A stretch of DNA of 64,000 nt, taken from NCBI RefSeq assembly GCF_017562075.2, contig NC_054082.1, positions 1,360,501 through 1,424,500 on the forward strand, given 5' to 3'. Origin of the DNA: Anopheles merus. Taxonomy: Eukaryota > Arthropoda > Insecta > Diptera > Culicidae. Made by a program: the position numbers and the translations under genes. Under the pieces are notes generated by a model, which was not told the origin of the DNA, made no database searches, and saw only the letters and a list, made by a program, of their open reading frames with translations. Below are positions 39,460-52,374 of this stretch, piece by piece (positions within the stretch are counted from its first letter, which is position 1; every line of letters starts with the position of its first letter).

Positions 39460-40929
39460 AGTGGTCGTATGTGACGGAAAAGTGGAAAATCGTGCCTGGT
39501 TTACCTAATGTCACCGAAAGCCGGCGTTGAAAGAAACCTCACCGTCCAGCGGAACGAAGACCAGAGAGCAGAAAAAAAGGGAATGCCTCTCATCTCGTTT
39601 GTCCATAGGCCGCAATGAACGAAAGCAGAGGAAGAACCAGGGAATCTTTCCATTCGATTTCTTCCCCTTTCGCTATACATGACAAGAACGTTCGGAGAGT
39701 TTGGAAACGTTCCCGTGCGAATTCCTCTGTTTGGGAGTGGGAAAGGTGTGGTTGTGTCGGGGAGGGGGCCAACAGGGGGAGGGGCGGAAGACCCAAAGGA
39801 CCGATGTGATTCTAAATGCGCTCCGGGCTTTTCCGGTACGATAGACTCCACCGCCGCTGTGGGGAGAAGGTAGAATGATTTATTTCTTGTGGTCGAAGGT
39901 TAGTTCGATGGTTTTAGTCGATAGGCAGTAGGAAGAAGCAGGAAAAAAGCAACCCCACCAGAGGCCGTTTTTTCCTGCGATGGGAAGAATTACGTACGCA
40001 GACCGGATAGCGTCCTTTCCATTTCTGAAGAAGGTCATAAAATGGCCGTGGAGAAGGTGACCAACACTTCATCAGATCGGAGGCCTTTTCCGCTCGGTAC
40101 GCATTGCTTTTACGAGCTCGCCGTTTGTTTATTGAACTTTCCAACAACTTCGGCTTCGTCCAGTGCGGCTTGGGGTTGAGCTCGCATGCGCTCACGTACA
40201 CGAGCACTTGAGCAATCCACAAGCAGAGCGATGTTAATCAAACCCTGCAATCATATTCATAAAATAGAATCAGCTCGATATTGGACAGTGTTAGTCGCCT
40301 TCCTCAAAAAGGTCCGATAGCATTACGCCCAGGCCGTATCGTACGCGTGTCTTCTCTTTGCTCGCTTCCTGCAAGTCATGCCAGAAGGTCAGACATCTCG
40401 CGGTTGCCGACCGTCTGAATGGGGTGTTGACTGTGCCGCAGATAAACTTATCTACCGAGCGACACCACCCAGACCGCATTTGTCTCGCTCAACATTGTGT
40501 CGACGCGCTAGAGGGAATACCTTCCTTCTACAAGGTATTCTCACCAGGCTTACAGAGACCATTCCATCCACGAGCGCGTTTTCGATAGCTAAGCGGAAGC
40601 CGCTGCACACATGTGCGTGTGTTTGTGTGTGCGAGTGTTGGTGAAGGTTGCCGGCGATCGGCATCAGCGTGGTGTGTTGTTGTGCGTCGGCGCATTGACA
40701 CGATCATAACAACAACAACAGCTGATAAGTCAACGACACGCGGAACAGTAAACCATGCGGCCGCGAGCCGTCTTGGGTGTCTGCGTGACCGCGCGTACAT
40801 CGTACGACATCGGGCGAAGATTTATCAGGTGTTTCGCGGCTAGTTTTGTGTTAGCGGCTGCGTATCTGGTGCGCCCGATGGCCCGATTAGTTCTAGCCTG
40901 TGCCGTGAGCCGAGCAGTAGCCGCGCACG

Positions 40930-42922
40930 ATGTCAAAGTCACCGGCATCGGCGCCGGACCGCGTCGAGCTGGACGATTTGCTCGAGGAAGTGGGTCACTT
41001 CGGACCGTTTCAGCTTTGGCAGTGCACGCTGCTGCTGCTGCCCGTCATCTTTACCGCTTTTTCGAACCTTTGCTACGTCTTTACCGCCGGCGACTTGCAC
41101 TATCGGTAAGCAATGGGGGGGTGCTTTCTGGGCCGTCCAGGCAGCATCCGTAACGCTACGCTACAACCTTCCACTCTTCACAGCTGCCACATTCCTGCGT
41201 GTGAAAATGCATCCACTACGGCGCTGTACAGGCCGGACTGGCTACGGGACGCGGTGCCGTTTCACGGGAAGCCAGATCTGCCCGCGAAATGTGACCGCTA
41301 TCACGTGATACCGGCAAGCGAGGATTCCGTGTGCGATGCTGCTCGCTTCAATCAATGTGCCATCGAACGGTGCTCAGAGTTCGTGTACGCCGATCCCACC
41401 GAAAGGACCATCGTGAACGACGTGAGGAAATGCGCGCAGATACCAGATTGACTCTCCATAACTATCAGATGAACTGATACGTGTTTTTTTTTCTTGTTGC
41501 TATTTCATTCCAGTTCAATCTAACGTGCGAAGAGAACCTCTGGAAGGTAACGCTCGTGGGTACCGTGCACAGCATCGGCCAGTTTGTGTCGCTCGCCATG
41601 TCGGGTATCATTTCCGATCGATTCGGGCGCCGCTGGACGCTGCTGCTGTGCGTTGGGGTCGGTGCGGTACTCGCGATCATACGCTCCTTTGCCGCCAGCT
41701 ACGGTGCCTTCATCACGCTCGAGTTTGTCGAGGCAATGTTTGGCTCCACCAGCTACACGACCGCGTTCATCCTCAGCCTCGAGCTCGTCGAGCCGAGGTT
41801 GCGTGTCATTGTGAAGAGCGTGATACTGGTCGCGTATGCGCTGGCCGAAGCCGTGCTCGGATTGCTGGCGATGACGTTCCGCGACTGGCGGACGCTTTTG
41901 ATCGTGCTGTTCGTGCCGGGCGTACTGTCGATTCCGCTGCTTTACACCACGGTCGAAAGCGTCCGGTGGCTGCTCACCAAGGACCGGCAATCGGATGTGG
42001 TAAACATCCTGCAACGGGTGGCCAAAGCGAACGGGCGTCCCCCACTGCCCAACAGCACGCTGGACGAGTTTTACCTGCAGCAGCGGGCCAAGCTCGACGC
42101 GGAGCAGGCGGCTGACGGTGGGAAGCGCAAAACCTTTCTCCAGCTGGTCGGCGAAACCTGCCAGCACCGGCGACTGCTGCTGCGGATCGCCAACTGTGCG
42201 TTCTGCTGGTTCACCAACGCCATGGTGTACTACGGGCTCACACTCAACTCGGTCACGCTGGCCGGGGACAAGTACAGTAATTTTATCTTCATCACGCTGG
42301 CCGAGATACCCCCATCGTTGGCTATCAATTTCATACTGAATCGATTCGGCCGCCGGAAAACGCAATGCGGCTCGCTGCTACTGTCCGGCCTGTTCTGCCT
42401 GCTGGCGCTGACAGCTCTCAAAGGTAGGCAGAGCTCGTTGAAATGCTCATCCCGTCCGTCCCATCCCCAACAGACACATTCCCCAGTCCCCTGTTCTGAG
42501 CCGAGGCTATTCGCGCACCACTCATCGAACGGTTTCCGATTTCAGACATCACCTGGCTGAATGTGAGCCTGTTTTTAATGAGCAAAATGGCCATCTCGCT
42601 GTCCTTCTCCACGCTCTACATCTACACGGCGGAAATCTTCCCCACCAACCTGCGCCAGAGCTTCATCTCCTTCTGCTCGATGGTGGGCCGGTTCGGGTCC
42701 ATGCTGGCCCCCCAGATGCCGCTGCTTCAGACCCTCTGGGCACCGCTGCCGATGGTGCTGTTCGGCTCGGTGGCCGTCCTGTCGGGCTTTTTGATACTGG
42801 AGTTTCCCGAAACGACCGGCGTCACGCTGCCCAACACACTCGAGGAGGCTATCGAGCTGCACAGCCGACGCCAGCGGTCTCCGGACGGTGCCGAAAAGGG
42901 GTCCTATTCTAGTCCGGGATGA
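40930..42922 (+). CDS. Organic cation transporter-like protein (SLC22 family, MFS), 4 exons
   Basis: This is a complete gene with exons 40930-41105, 41184-41421, 41514-42423 and 42546-42922, joined at GT...AG sites in consistent phase, giving 566 residues, a normal SLC22 length. An in-frame TAG at 40918-40920 lies just before the ATG and fixes the start. Visible in the protein are a first membrane helix at about 33-54; a large cysteine-rich extracellular loop at about 60-142 (Cys 60, 65, 95, 109, 118, 122, 142); the MFS motif GIISDRFGRR at 169-178; further helices; a central cytoplasmic loop at about 285-355; a second MFS-type motif NRFGRR near 414-419; YTAEIFPTNLRQ near 468-479; and EFPETTG near 527-533. 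Family members move organic cations, anions or carnitine-like solutes across the plasma membrane. The substrate cannot be read from sequence. The usual PESPRWL motif is VESVRWL here (residues 286-292). Third positions are strongly G/C. Confidence 0.97.
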
Positions 42923-42953
42923 GTATGACGCTCCAGTGGAAAGCTTACCCTGA

Positions 42954-43103
42954 AATACATATCAAACGATTTTCATTAGTTATTTACACCTGAATAGCAC
43001 TCATTCAAACACGTCAGATATTGGTTTGTTTGTTGTTTTCAAATTAAATTGGGAAATTTAATTATTTTAATGAAATTTCACTTCATTGACCAAACTATAT
43101 AAA
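42954..43103 (+). promoter_or_regulatory. Possible polyadenylation signals of the transporter gene
   Basis: No canonical AATAAA follows the transporter stop codon closely. Two recognised weaker variants are present: AATACA at 42954-42959 and TATAAA at 43098-43103. The second sits in AT-rich sequence about 175 bases after the stop. The actual 3' end cannot be fixed without transcript data. Confidence 0.25.
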
Positions 43104-44181
43104 ACATTTATTCCAAGATTAGTTGGTTTTGCTAGTTGCTGCCGATAAAATCTCATTTTCAGATTGGGATCCTGTCATTTACTGAAGCTTTTTCAGTCAG
43201 AAACGTCTATTGGACAAACTTTTTTGTATACCAATTTCTTTTTCTGTCCGGCAACCACCGAACATTGACTAAAAAAAGCTTCCACATCCCTCCAAGCAAT
43301 TTCATTTTTTATCGTATACAATCACATTTCCTTCTCTGCGGTCACATGGTAGAGTGCTGGGACGCTTAAATTTGCCTTGCTGGTTACCAAACAATCAGCG
43401 TGACCCAACTCTAGTCAAGCTTTCATTTCAAACCGCCCTGATGTGAGATAGTTTTTATTGGAAGTTGTTTTTTCTTGCCCAATTCCCGTCGCCTCATTGG
43501 GCAACTTTCGCATTCTAGGTTTTTTCCCCCGTCAGTTTGCTTAGGTTGCGCTTTTATTTCTCCACCTCGATTTGATCGACTTCCGCAGGGGAATTTTGGA
43601 GTGAAATTCTGGCAAAATTTGGGTCATCACTTCTGGGTCGATCAGTCCCAGATCTCCACTTTGGTTCTTTCATCGTGCACACTCACCGGTATGGGGAGGT
43701 GAAAAATGAAATTATTTCCCGAGGGAAACCGGGAGCCGGAAAACTAAAATCAAAACTCGGTTGGCCCACCCCGGCAAGCAAACCAGTTTCGATTCCAGCA
43801 TTGTTCGATACAGCCAGTAGACGGAACACGGAAGCCCTCGCCGAGTAAGGGAAATGAAGAGTATGAGACCTTAAAGTCTCTCAAAATGATTCGAGCAAGT
43901 GCTCGAGTGTATCCAGTAGATTGTATATATGGCAACTACCGCGCCGCAACGAAACGTTGACAGAAGCTGAAAGGCATTCGAATTGGTTGAAAAGGGCTGG
44001 AAGCTCCAAAAGACGAAAGCGCTTCCATTGTCACAGAGTGGAGTGAAAGGCAGCATGTTTGCCTCTTCCGTTGCTCATGTTGTAGCTTTCCCAGGGGGAA
44101 TTGTGAAACTGTTGCAAATAGCTTCAAACCGAACAGTGTTTCGAGGCGAGTAAACCAAAATACGTGTACGTCTTGTTTTAC

Positions 44182-44279
44182 CTTCCATTCGCCATTCTTC
44201 GTTCTAAACTCCAACTCATCCACCAAACTGTCGATGATGTTCGGCAGCGTGGAAAGGATTTCAGTTTCACTCTTCCCAA
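44182..44279 (-). CDS. Isolated candidate exon or gene fragment
   Basis: This 98-base segment reads as 32 residues of ordinary globular-protein composition (for example EILSTLPNIIDSL and VDELEFRTKNGEW), with about 64 percent G/C in third positions. It is bounded by CAG at 44282-44280 and a weak AAG|GTAAAA donor at 44181-44176. An in-frame TAA lies just before it, so a frame join would be required. The acceptor lacks a pyrimidine tract and no partner exons were found nearby. It could be a remnant of a pseudogene or chance. No function is assigned. Confidence 0.2.
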
Positions 44280-44577
44280 CTGTTTACCGTACCGTTTGCG
44301 CCGCTGCTGCTGCTGGTTTTAGAAAATGCGAAAAATTGACAAAGCCCAGCAGCAAAAGCGTGTGCGAGAGAGCAAAAACCCGGCGAAGAAATGGCTTTGA
44401 AAGATGGCAGATCTGGCCGTCTTCTCTGGCCGCCTTTATGCGAAGGTTGTCCGGGCCCCGGGAGCTAAACGGAGGGAAAAAAAACTGATTTATTGCTCGG
44501 GGGCTTAAGAGACCATTCGGCTTAACGGTTTAAACTCGATGGCTTTTGAAACGTTCAAGACGCTGCTTATGTTGTTC

Positions 44578-44601
44578 CTGCTGCTGCTGCTGCTGCTGCT
44601 A
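44578..44601. repeat. (CTG)n microsatellite
   Basis: About eight CTG units followed by imperfect copies. Confidence 0.95.
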
Positions 44602-47396
44602 CTGTTGCCGGTGAGGAAAACACAAACAGACCGAAATTAGGGATGGGACATTAAAAAGAATGCTTTACGGTAAGAGCCGCCCCAGCCCAACACAGCAGTC
44701 CCACAGTTTGTCACAGGATTATTAGTTTCATTTTATCGTTTTCTTAAACTGCTCGTAAACTGCTTATCGCAGCATCGCCAGCGGATGGTTGAGGTGGTGG
44801 TGGTGGAAGTGGTGTGCTTCAATCAGATGCTTTTAAACAGAATTCATTTTCACAATTTCCTATCCCCTTGATAAGAAAGCAAGCTAATTCTTGTGCTTTC
44901 ATCGTACGTTCGCGTATACACACAACGCCTCACTTTATTAGTTCTCAACCCCATCAGTAAATTACTTTCCGTTTGATGATTTTTTTTTTTGTTTGCGCCT
45001 CAGAAATCAACGTTCAACAACGTCCATAAAGCGCACGAGCCCAAATTCCGGAAATCGACCAACAACCAAATGATCGTTCCAGCCGTTTGCAATAACAATT
45101 CTCAACAATTCTGCTCTGCAACGATGAATAACTGTAGCCAAACATTAAAAATACCAAAGCAAAGGATATCTACGAGAAAGCAAAAAAATGCTTTCCCTAT
45201 GTATGTATACCAACACTCTGCGCTTTGTGCAACAACCGGTACGGGAAGCGGCCTGCTTCATATCCTGTCAGGAACACAATGAGCGTCCACCGGGTTTTGC
45301 ACTGGGCCGCGCTTCGCCTTTTGCTTTTATTTGACAAACATTCGTGCGCCGGAACAGCGGTGAAATGAAAACTTCATGCCACGGGCAAACGTTGCCGCTG
45401 CCTTTGCCTGGTGCCCGGTGCCATCGCTCCGACCCCCGGACGCCGCTGTCGAACTCATCAGGTCCCGTGCCTGTCAGCGGCACTCGCAGGCCGGGACTTG
45501 CGAATCGATTGCACCAACCGGCCAGCGAACCGAATAAATATGGCAACGCTACCAATTTTACGGCAACTAAAAACAATGCACACGAACAAACGAATTGCAC
45601 CCCGCTTCGCGTTCCGGTCAGCAGCAATCACACGTACTAGCCGTCCCTGGTCTGACCGGGCCTGTGGTCCTGCGCCCCAAAAATACCGCGCCTGTCGAAC
45701 AGCACGTTGAAGAATAACAATAACAAAGGTCGGAGATCAAGCCTCGGACCTCTTGTAGCTCCAAAACGAAATTATCAGATATTTCACGGTAAAGCATTCT
45801 TTTTTAGAACACACACAAAGCCGGAACGAATCAACAACACGGTCCGATGAAAACACACATCATCCATTGTAGACCAAACCAAACCTGAATGATGGCGATC
45901 ATCGGCCAGGCTCGGAACTCGGCGCTTGTTGGTCAGTGCCGGGTGAACATTTGCCTGCCTGGGAATGTTTAGATAAGCGCCGCCAGTGCCGCCAGTCTCG
46001 CCGAACGGTCAATTTCCCCACGAACGCAGGGTCATGAGTGCGCTGCATGTGGATCCATCGAAAAAGGTGTCCGTTTTTCGAGTCCACCACCAAATGTTGA
46101 CGGTGGACGGTCCGGAAATTGAAGGTATTGCTTGCGTTTCCCTGCCCCCGACAAAAAAAAACCCGTGCCCAAAGAATGGAGCCATGTCGTGAGAACTGGT
46201 GAAAGGAATTCGGTTCGTTTTTTCTCTGCTCTGCCCGGTTGTTGTTATTAATGATCTTCTTCCTTCCCGTCAGCATCTACCGTGAGGCCGGTACACCTGG
46301 TGTTGCGGCGGGAGCACTTTTTTCTACTATGCCGTTGTTGTTGTTGTTGCTATCTCGACCAGCCCTCATCAACATTCAAGGATTCCGGAGAATTATTTGA
46401 TTAAGATATTCGAGCGAAAGCGTAAAAAAGCCGTATTCGTGTCGAGCGCGAGCAATCCAAAAACGTGGATCAGAAACTTTGGCGAAATCCCTACACGCCT
46501 ACGTGGGGCTGAGCTTCATCCAGGATGCAGAGGGGCCCGTACCAATGACGATAGGTCATGGAAAAAGACGCGGTCAGTCGGCAGAGGTAGCCTTTTTCCC
46601 TTTGGTGAAAACGATGTTGGGGTCCCGCTTTTTTCATTGCCTCGTATTTGCCATTATGGTGTAACCTTCGACCCAGAAATACCCAGCCTCGTTTTATATA
46701 TACGTTTAATACCGCACGTGAAAGGTTTTTTTTTGCTCGGTTACTATATAGCTATATGTACGGTTTAGGGTTAGAAGGGTAATTTGATTTTGTTTTATCT
46801 TTTTTTTTCCTTCGTTTAATGTCAACCGGTGAGATGAAAACCTTCAGGGATTATGAATGCTGGTTATTAAATTTTCATACAGGTGCTTGTGTAAATGTCA
46901 AACAGTTGCCGCTAGAATAACAACGTGTGTCCGCTCCCGAAGGCAGGGAAAGGAGTGTTCAAACGTGTATGCCGAATAATGTTACTGTGATTATCACAAC
47001 AACCAACAAGCGAAAGACATCATACACAGTCAGCTCATCTTTCTCCGGGCTTTCGCTCGGCATGGCTCGAAATAAAGTGCTCTTGGGGCAGTGTGGAGTC
47101 ACACACTGCCACCTAGCCCATTGTCTGCAGATTGCTCTTATGAAGGTGTGGCTTACGGTGGCGTTAAGTATACACTCGATGGACGTGATTCCAATCCCCA
47201 GGCATCTAGACGGGGCTGTCAGTTACAGTCAATAGTAACCGGGGCCGGGATTCACCATAACCCCTTTTTGTGTTGCCCAGCGCACAAGTGAAGTCGGCAC
47301 GATCCTAAATCGGACGGGTTTCCGGACATTCCCAGTGGAACAAAAGTTAACCACCCACGGTGGAGTGCCGGCTTTTTTTCATCTCCACAATGCTAT

Positions 47397-47594
47397 TTAC
47401 CGCCTGCGGTGATACCAGTGAAACCCATCGAACACAGCCCGAGCATCCCAGACCGAGTATCCCAGACACCACAGCAATAATGAAACGATGATTAAAATAA
47501 GGACGGATAATAACAATAGTAATGAAATTATTAAACCGTCCAACCGTTCGCTCATCCTCAGCCACGAGACTTCCTTGAGCCAGTCCTTGACCAT
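47397..47594 (-). CDS. Candidate single-pass membrane micropeptide, 65 residues
   Basis: From ATG 47594 to TAA 47399-47397. Residues 1-20 (MVKDWLKEVSWLRMSERLDG) are charged and amphipathic, with G or C in nearly every third position. Residues 21-45 form an unbroken hydrophobic helix, long enough to span a membrane once. The last 16 residues carry a basic end (HWYHRRR). The frame is also open upstream for some 60 codons and could instead be the last exon of a longer protein. The membrane part is AT-rich and uses TTA leucine codons, unlike the transporter gene, and T-rich DNA easily reads as Leu/Ile, so chance is a real alternative. Confidence 0.28.
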   Translation of the reverse strand: MVKDWLKEVSWLRMSERLDGLIISLLLLLSVLILIIVSLLLWCLGYSVWDARAVFDGFHWYHRRR

Positions 47595-50500
47595 CGTGGC
47601 GTATCGTGGCGTGCCTTTTCCCCGTTGGACAACACGCTTTAAGCGAAGCTCTTTAACCGTGTCTCTCTGTGGATGCTGCTTTCTGCAAAAAACTTGCCGA
47701 GAAGGCTTCGAGATGTTGTTTGTGTTAAAATTCTTTCCACAATCCTTCCCTTGCTGTCTTCCCCCCGTCCTCTCCTGTAGTGGCAAAAGGATAGATCTGA
47801 GTTGGTCCGTGGCGAGAAATGAATGAAACCGGCCGGATGGATCTATGGACGGATGGATGTTTACTTGCCGAAGAGGTTGGATTAGGCTGTTTGCCGAAAG
47901 TCACGAAACACTCACGCCCCACGAAGGCAGCAGGCACCCAACTGCCGAAAAGTCGGGCGCAGCGGCTCGGAGGATAGCTGCCTTAGTTAATCAACCAAAC
48001 AATGAAATTAGTTTTTGATACGACCAAAAGCGAGAAGTTATTATAACGAGACCCTTTGAAGTGGGGTTTTGCCACAATGTAAAGAGAGAGAAAAAGTCGT
48101 CTATGTGTAGAGCGTTTGTGTGTGCTGGGAAAGGAAAATGAATCAAGCTCGGTACGCCCTCGTTCTTGGAATGGATGTCTGTGGGCAGTGAAGTTTTCAT
48201 TGTTGGGAAGTTGTTTCGCGCCGTTTAGATGGAAATGTGAGAGTAACAGATTTCCGAACGATTCTTCTTACGGGTCCGATGCTTACCCTTTCGATTTCAA
48301 TGCTGTGACCTCGTTAACACTGCAAACAGCATAAATAACTTATTATTTGCACTTTGCATAAGTTTTATGTAGTTTAGTTATGCACGCTAACAGGTAGATG
48401 CGAAGAATGAACTCCTAACAAACGCAGTCGAAAGCTCATGTCGTATGCACACGATAATTAGATCGACCCAAGCCGAAGGTTATGATTTATTCTTGACGCG
48501 TTGATATGTTTGGCAGCCCGTGAAAGCAACTCTCTCTCTCTTTCTCTTTCTCTGGGAAATGGATACTCGGTCCCAGAAAACCAGGGCAAATATATCATCG
48601 TTCCAATTCTAAATGGCTTGTGTTGATCGAAGATTAATCGACCACCGGGGCCAGCTGACCAACACCATAAACAGCCGCCCGAGACCGAAGGGCCACTACA
48701 AGGCAGTGGCCTAATACAAGGAAATTATCGTTCGAATACACGGGTGCATGGGGCATGTTGGTGGTGAAATTTTGCCTCCCGCCGTGCTCCTTCTGCAGCC
48801 ATCCCCGCGTTCAGGTGAATTTATTGCCTTTCCAGACACGCCGACACGGTGGCATATTAATGCTCGCTAGGTTTGGTCTGACCTGATCGTTAAAATATGG
48901 AACTCATCCGTTTTGGGTACGGAGGTTTCGCACCTCACCGAGCGGACGTACAACCGGCCGCCCCACTCGAAAGGGTCCTCAGGCCTAAGAACCTTAGTCC
49001 TTCAGAGCGGGAGCGGGAACTTCATCGTTATGCAGAGAACGGAAAACAGTCACGCCAAAATGGGCATCATGATTTATGTACGCCTTCTTGCCCTTGGGGG
49101 TCTACTGCCGTCGTGATGTTTCAAATTTTCCACGCGGCCGAGCCTAGCGCCCAAACGCAGGCGCGCGCGGGCGCTCGCTCGACGGATAACGGTTCAGGTT
49201 TGTTTGTTTGTTTGCGTATTTTTATGTTGTTGCGAGCCAATCCTTTATCAAATTTGGCCTCAAAAATATACATGTTTTGAAAACATTCCGTAAAAATGAC
49301 GCAAATAAATGCTCGCCGCACATGTAACGAGGGTCAGCGAAACGTTTTTTTTTTTATCGCTGTGAAGCGCCCGTGCAGTTTGTTTAGCACACTGTAATAT
49401 AATCTGTCCAAACATTGATTCTAATTTCGTTTCAAACCACACACACACAACTGTCCCGAAACCACAATACCGTGCACACATTTCCTCGCGCCGAAAGCTC
49501 GACATAGGCACGACGGAGCCCAAATTTGCTCGCTGGCTGGCGCAGGCGAACGAATAAATAAACCGCAACTGTCAGCTCCGATCAGAGCTAGTCCATGGCG
49601 TGGCGTTTATTTATAGAGCTGATGTTTAGCAGCATGTCCAACACAAACACATCCACTGGGCACATGGGCTTGACGGCACCGGGAATGGGAAGCGGAAATT
49701 GGTAACTAAATTTCAATGAACCGCGGAGAGGAGAGTGTGATGTGAACGATGCCAAGAGTGGAAGTGGTGCATTTTTCATACGAATCAATTATTCGTTATT
49801 AGATATGTATAATTTAGAGCATGGTTGCACTCACTCTCCACTCATAACCTACCACGTGGCTGGTTCAACAGGCAATGGGCCACATGTCGGAGGGGAATTG
49901 ATGAGCGTATCAGGTGTATGGCATTCGGTGGTTTATTCCGCTCGAAATAGACCCCTGTTGTATCCGGCTCCCCGTCTTCCAACACTTCCCCGCGGGGCGA
50001 TTCACCCACCAGCAGTTGCGCGGTATCGTAATTGATGGAGAGACGCCTGGTCGGCCTTTAATCGTGCCCTGCCCGTTACGGAATTCAAGCGGAAAGATGA
50101 CTATTGACCGAACCAGCTCGGACTGCATGTAATTTCTAACCAACATGGTTGCATGGCTGCGAAGGACGGTGGGCAGCGTTACGCACAGGCCCTTGCTTCA
50201 GGCCACACGGATGGAAGATTATTTTTGCAATTAAAACTGACATTCCGGATACGTCGTGATTACAAGCTTAACAAGGATTGCAGCAATACTACAGCGTGGA
50301 TTATGCAGTTCGAAAAAAAACGGCCAACGCTATGTGGCGCTTTTTCCCTCCCCTCCCCCCCTATTTGCCACTTTCCGGCAATGTCGGTTTCAGAATGTTT
50401 TCCGACTAATTTAACAAGTCGCGTTAACCCGCCGCGCTAAAGTTAATCAGGTCAGTGGATATTTATTTCATGGTGCATCCCGGGGCACACAAACAGGGTG

Positions 50501-52374
50501 TGTTACAACAGCAGCTTTGATTTATTTTGTCCGATTTTGGACGTTCCTTCCTTCGCCCTGCCAGCGGGACGGACCTGTCTGGAATAATAAATTGATTTGT
50601 CGATTCCCCAATTTAGTATTCACCTAAATGGCCACAAACTGTTTGCCGGCCTACGACGAATGTTTGCTGGACGACCGAGCTATACTGGTGCTGCTCACTC
50701 GCCAGTGCCGTCGTGAATTCCGCCACCCCCGATCGTCGAGGACAGGATAATTGCTTGGATTAGGATTCTGGCCGCTGGTGGTGCTGGAGCGCTGCCACAG
50801 TATGCAGATGAGGTTCGACCATTTTATGGGTTTTCAGTTTCGTCGCCTTTCCTTAATTGCCGAACATAAATCGGAAACGAAGCGACGAAACGAAAAACGA
50901 AGCGAGCCAGGAGGGGTAAATCAATTTGTCCAATGTTTTTTTCTCTCTCTCTCTCTTTCTCTCGACAAATGCCGAAGGGCTCGCCGGGTGATGGAACGAA
51001 TCAAAATTGGATTAGCAAAGCAAAATAAAGTCCAAAACATGGCGCAAAACCAGTCAAAACGCAATTTTTGTTACTGCAAACAGCAAACCAACCCAATCTC
51101 GAACAGGTGAAATTGACAAATGGCCCCAGCTCGCCGAAACCCTTGCCGCCGTGCTGGTGACGAAACCCAAATGGCCATTCGATATTTATGGAACAAATTT
51201 GGTGCGCAAACAAAGTCCCAACACATCTCGACTGGCTCGGTAGAAGCGTAAAACAAACCGTTACAACCGTTGATAACTTCCGCTGCCGGAAATTTACAAC
51301 ACCGTACAGCACGCATACACTTGCAGCACGATCGTGTGTCCCGGAATTCTATCCAGTCCCGTAAACCTTTTTTCCCCCACCCGCTCCCCAGTCCTGCTTG
51401 GACACGCTGGTGCTGAGTTGAGTCGTAAAGTTCAGCTCGGAAGATTTCCCCCACGTCCCTGCGGGCGCACAGCAGAAGAAAAGTTGCGGCAGAGACTAAC
51501 GCCGCTACGCTAGGTGGTAATAAAATCAAGTCACCCCACAGAAAATTAGGGTAAAAGTCTGGGCAGTAGTCCAATTTTTACCACTCCCCGGAACGGCGAA
51601 CGCAACCTTTCGACCCTGGGCGGGCGCTGGGTGAAGGGGATATTTTGCAAAACCAGTACAACAAGCTCCGCACAATTTGGTGGCAGGCCGATCGTTAGCA
51701 GCAGCCGAGGAGAACCCCCGAAACACCCCGGAAATATAGCAACATTCGAGGTTGCTAATCTACATCCGGAGCTCCCTGCCCGAAAGGCACGACCCACGGT
51801 CAACCGATTCGCACCGCTTCTGCGTCTCGAAGGATTAGCCAGTCAGCTACACCAAACCAGCTCCAGTTCCGTGCGTGTCCCGAACGGCCAGGAGGTGCCA
51901 GAAAGCGAAGATCGTATCGGCAATGCAAAAAAGGCAGACACGAAGCTGTTAAAATTGGAAATTCTAAAATTTTCATCACCTTCCATCATTCTGGCAATTC
52001 TGGAGGCAAAAAATGGAATCGAAACTTTCCCCTTAAACAACCACGCATCGCATACTGGAGGTAAATGGGAGAAGAAGAAAAAGCTATAAAAGGATCAAGT
52101 GATTGGAGCCACTCCACACCACTACCAAGCGCGTGTTGAAATTGAAAATCGATGATCCGTTTTCGGTTGTCCTTCTTGATCGGACATTTATGGTCTCCGC
52201 CATGCAAAAAAGGGACGGGAAATCGGGACGAAGCGAAAACATGATTACCGGAAGTAATCCTAATCCGCTCCCCGCAGTCAATACGGTAACGGACCCTTCT
52301 GCTAAGACAAACTGTCGAAATCGATTGGCACGAATAAGCGTCAACGAGCGTTTTCCTTTCGCTTAAGCACACTT
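47595..52374. other. No supported gene
   Basis: Holds CT-rich tracts near 48533-48553 and 50943-50964. Frames at 48897-49280 (+), 51071-51574 (-) and 51631-52089 (+) are open but lack codon bias or splice support. Confidence 0.4.

Larger units (their letters stand above)
36410..40929. other. Upstream region of the transporter gene; no supported gene
   Basis: The 5' UTR and promoter of the transporter should lie in the last few hundred bases, but I see no TATA box there. A - strand frame of 62 codons at 40291-40479 has a fair ATG context but no other support. GT repeats lie at 38262-38282 and 39444-39459. Confidence 0.4.
42923..47396. other. Downstream of the transporter; isolated weak candidates only
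   Basis: Holds the transporter 3' UTR, the fragment at 44182-44279 and a CTG repeat at 44578-44601. Frames on both strands at 45.9-46.3 kb compete and neither is supported. Confidence 0.4.

Noticed and set aside
40291..40479. 62-codon - strand frame with a fair ATG context
   Set aside because: Short, no polyadenylation signal and competing open + frames.
40755..41153. + strand frame overlapping transporter exon 1
   Set aside because: It is out of frame with the SLC22 coding sequence and reads Arg/Ala-rich nonsense; the true start is 40930.
41520..42365. 281-codon frame on the - strand
   Set aside because: It lies antisense to transporter exon 3. The high GC3 of that exon avoids the codons whose complements are stops, so this is a shadow.
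45899..46276. Frames on both strands near 46 kb
   Set aside because: Each has some splice-like and codon-like support but they exclude one another; nothing decides.
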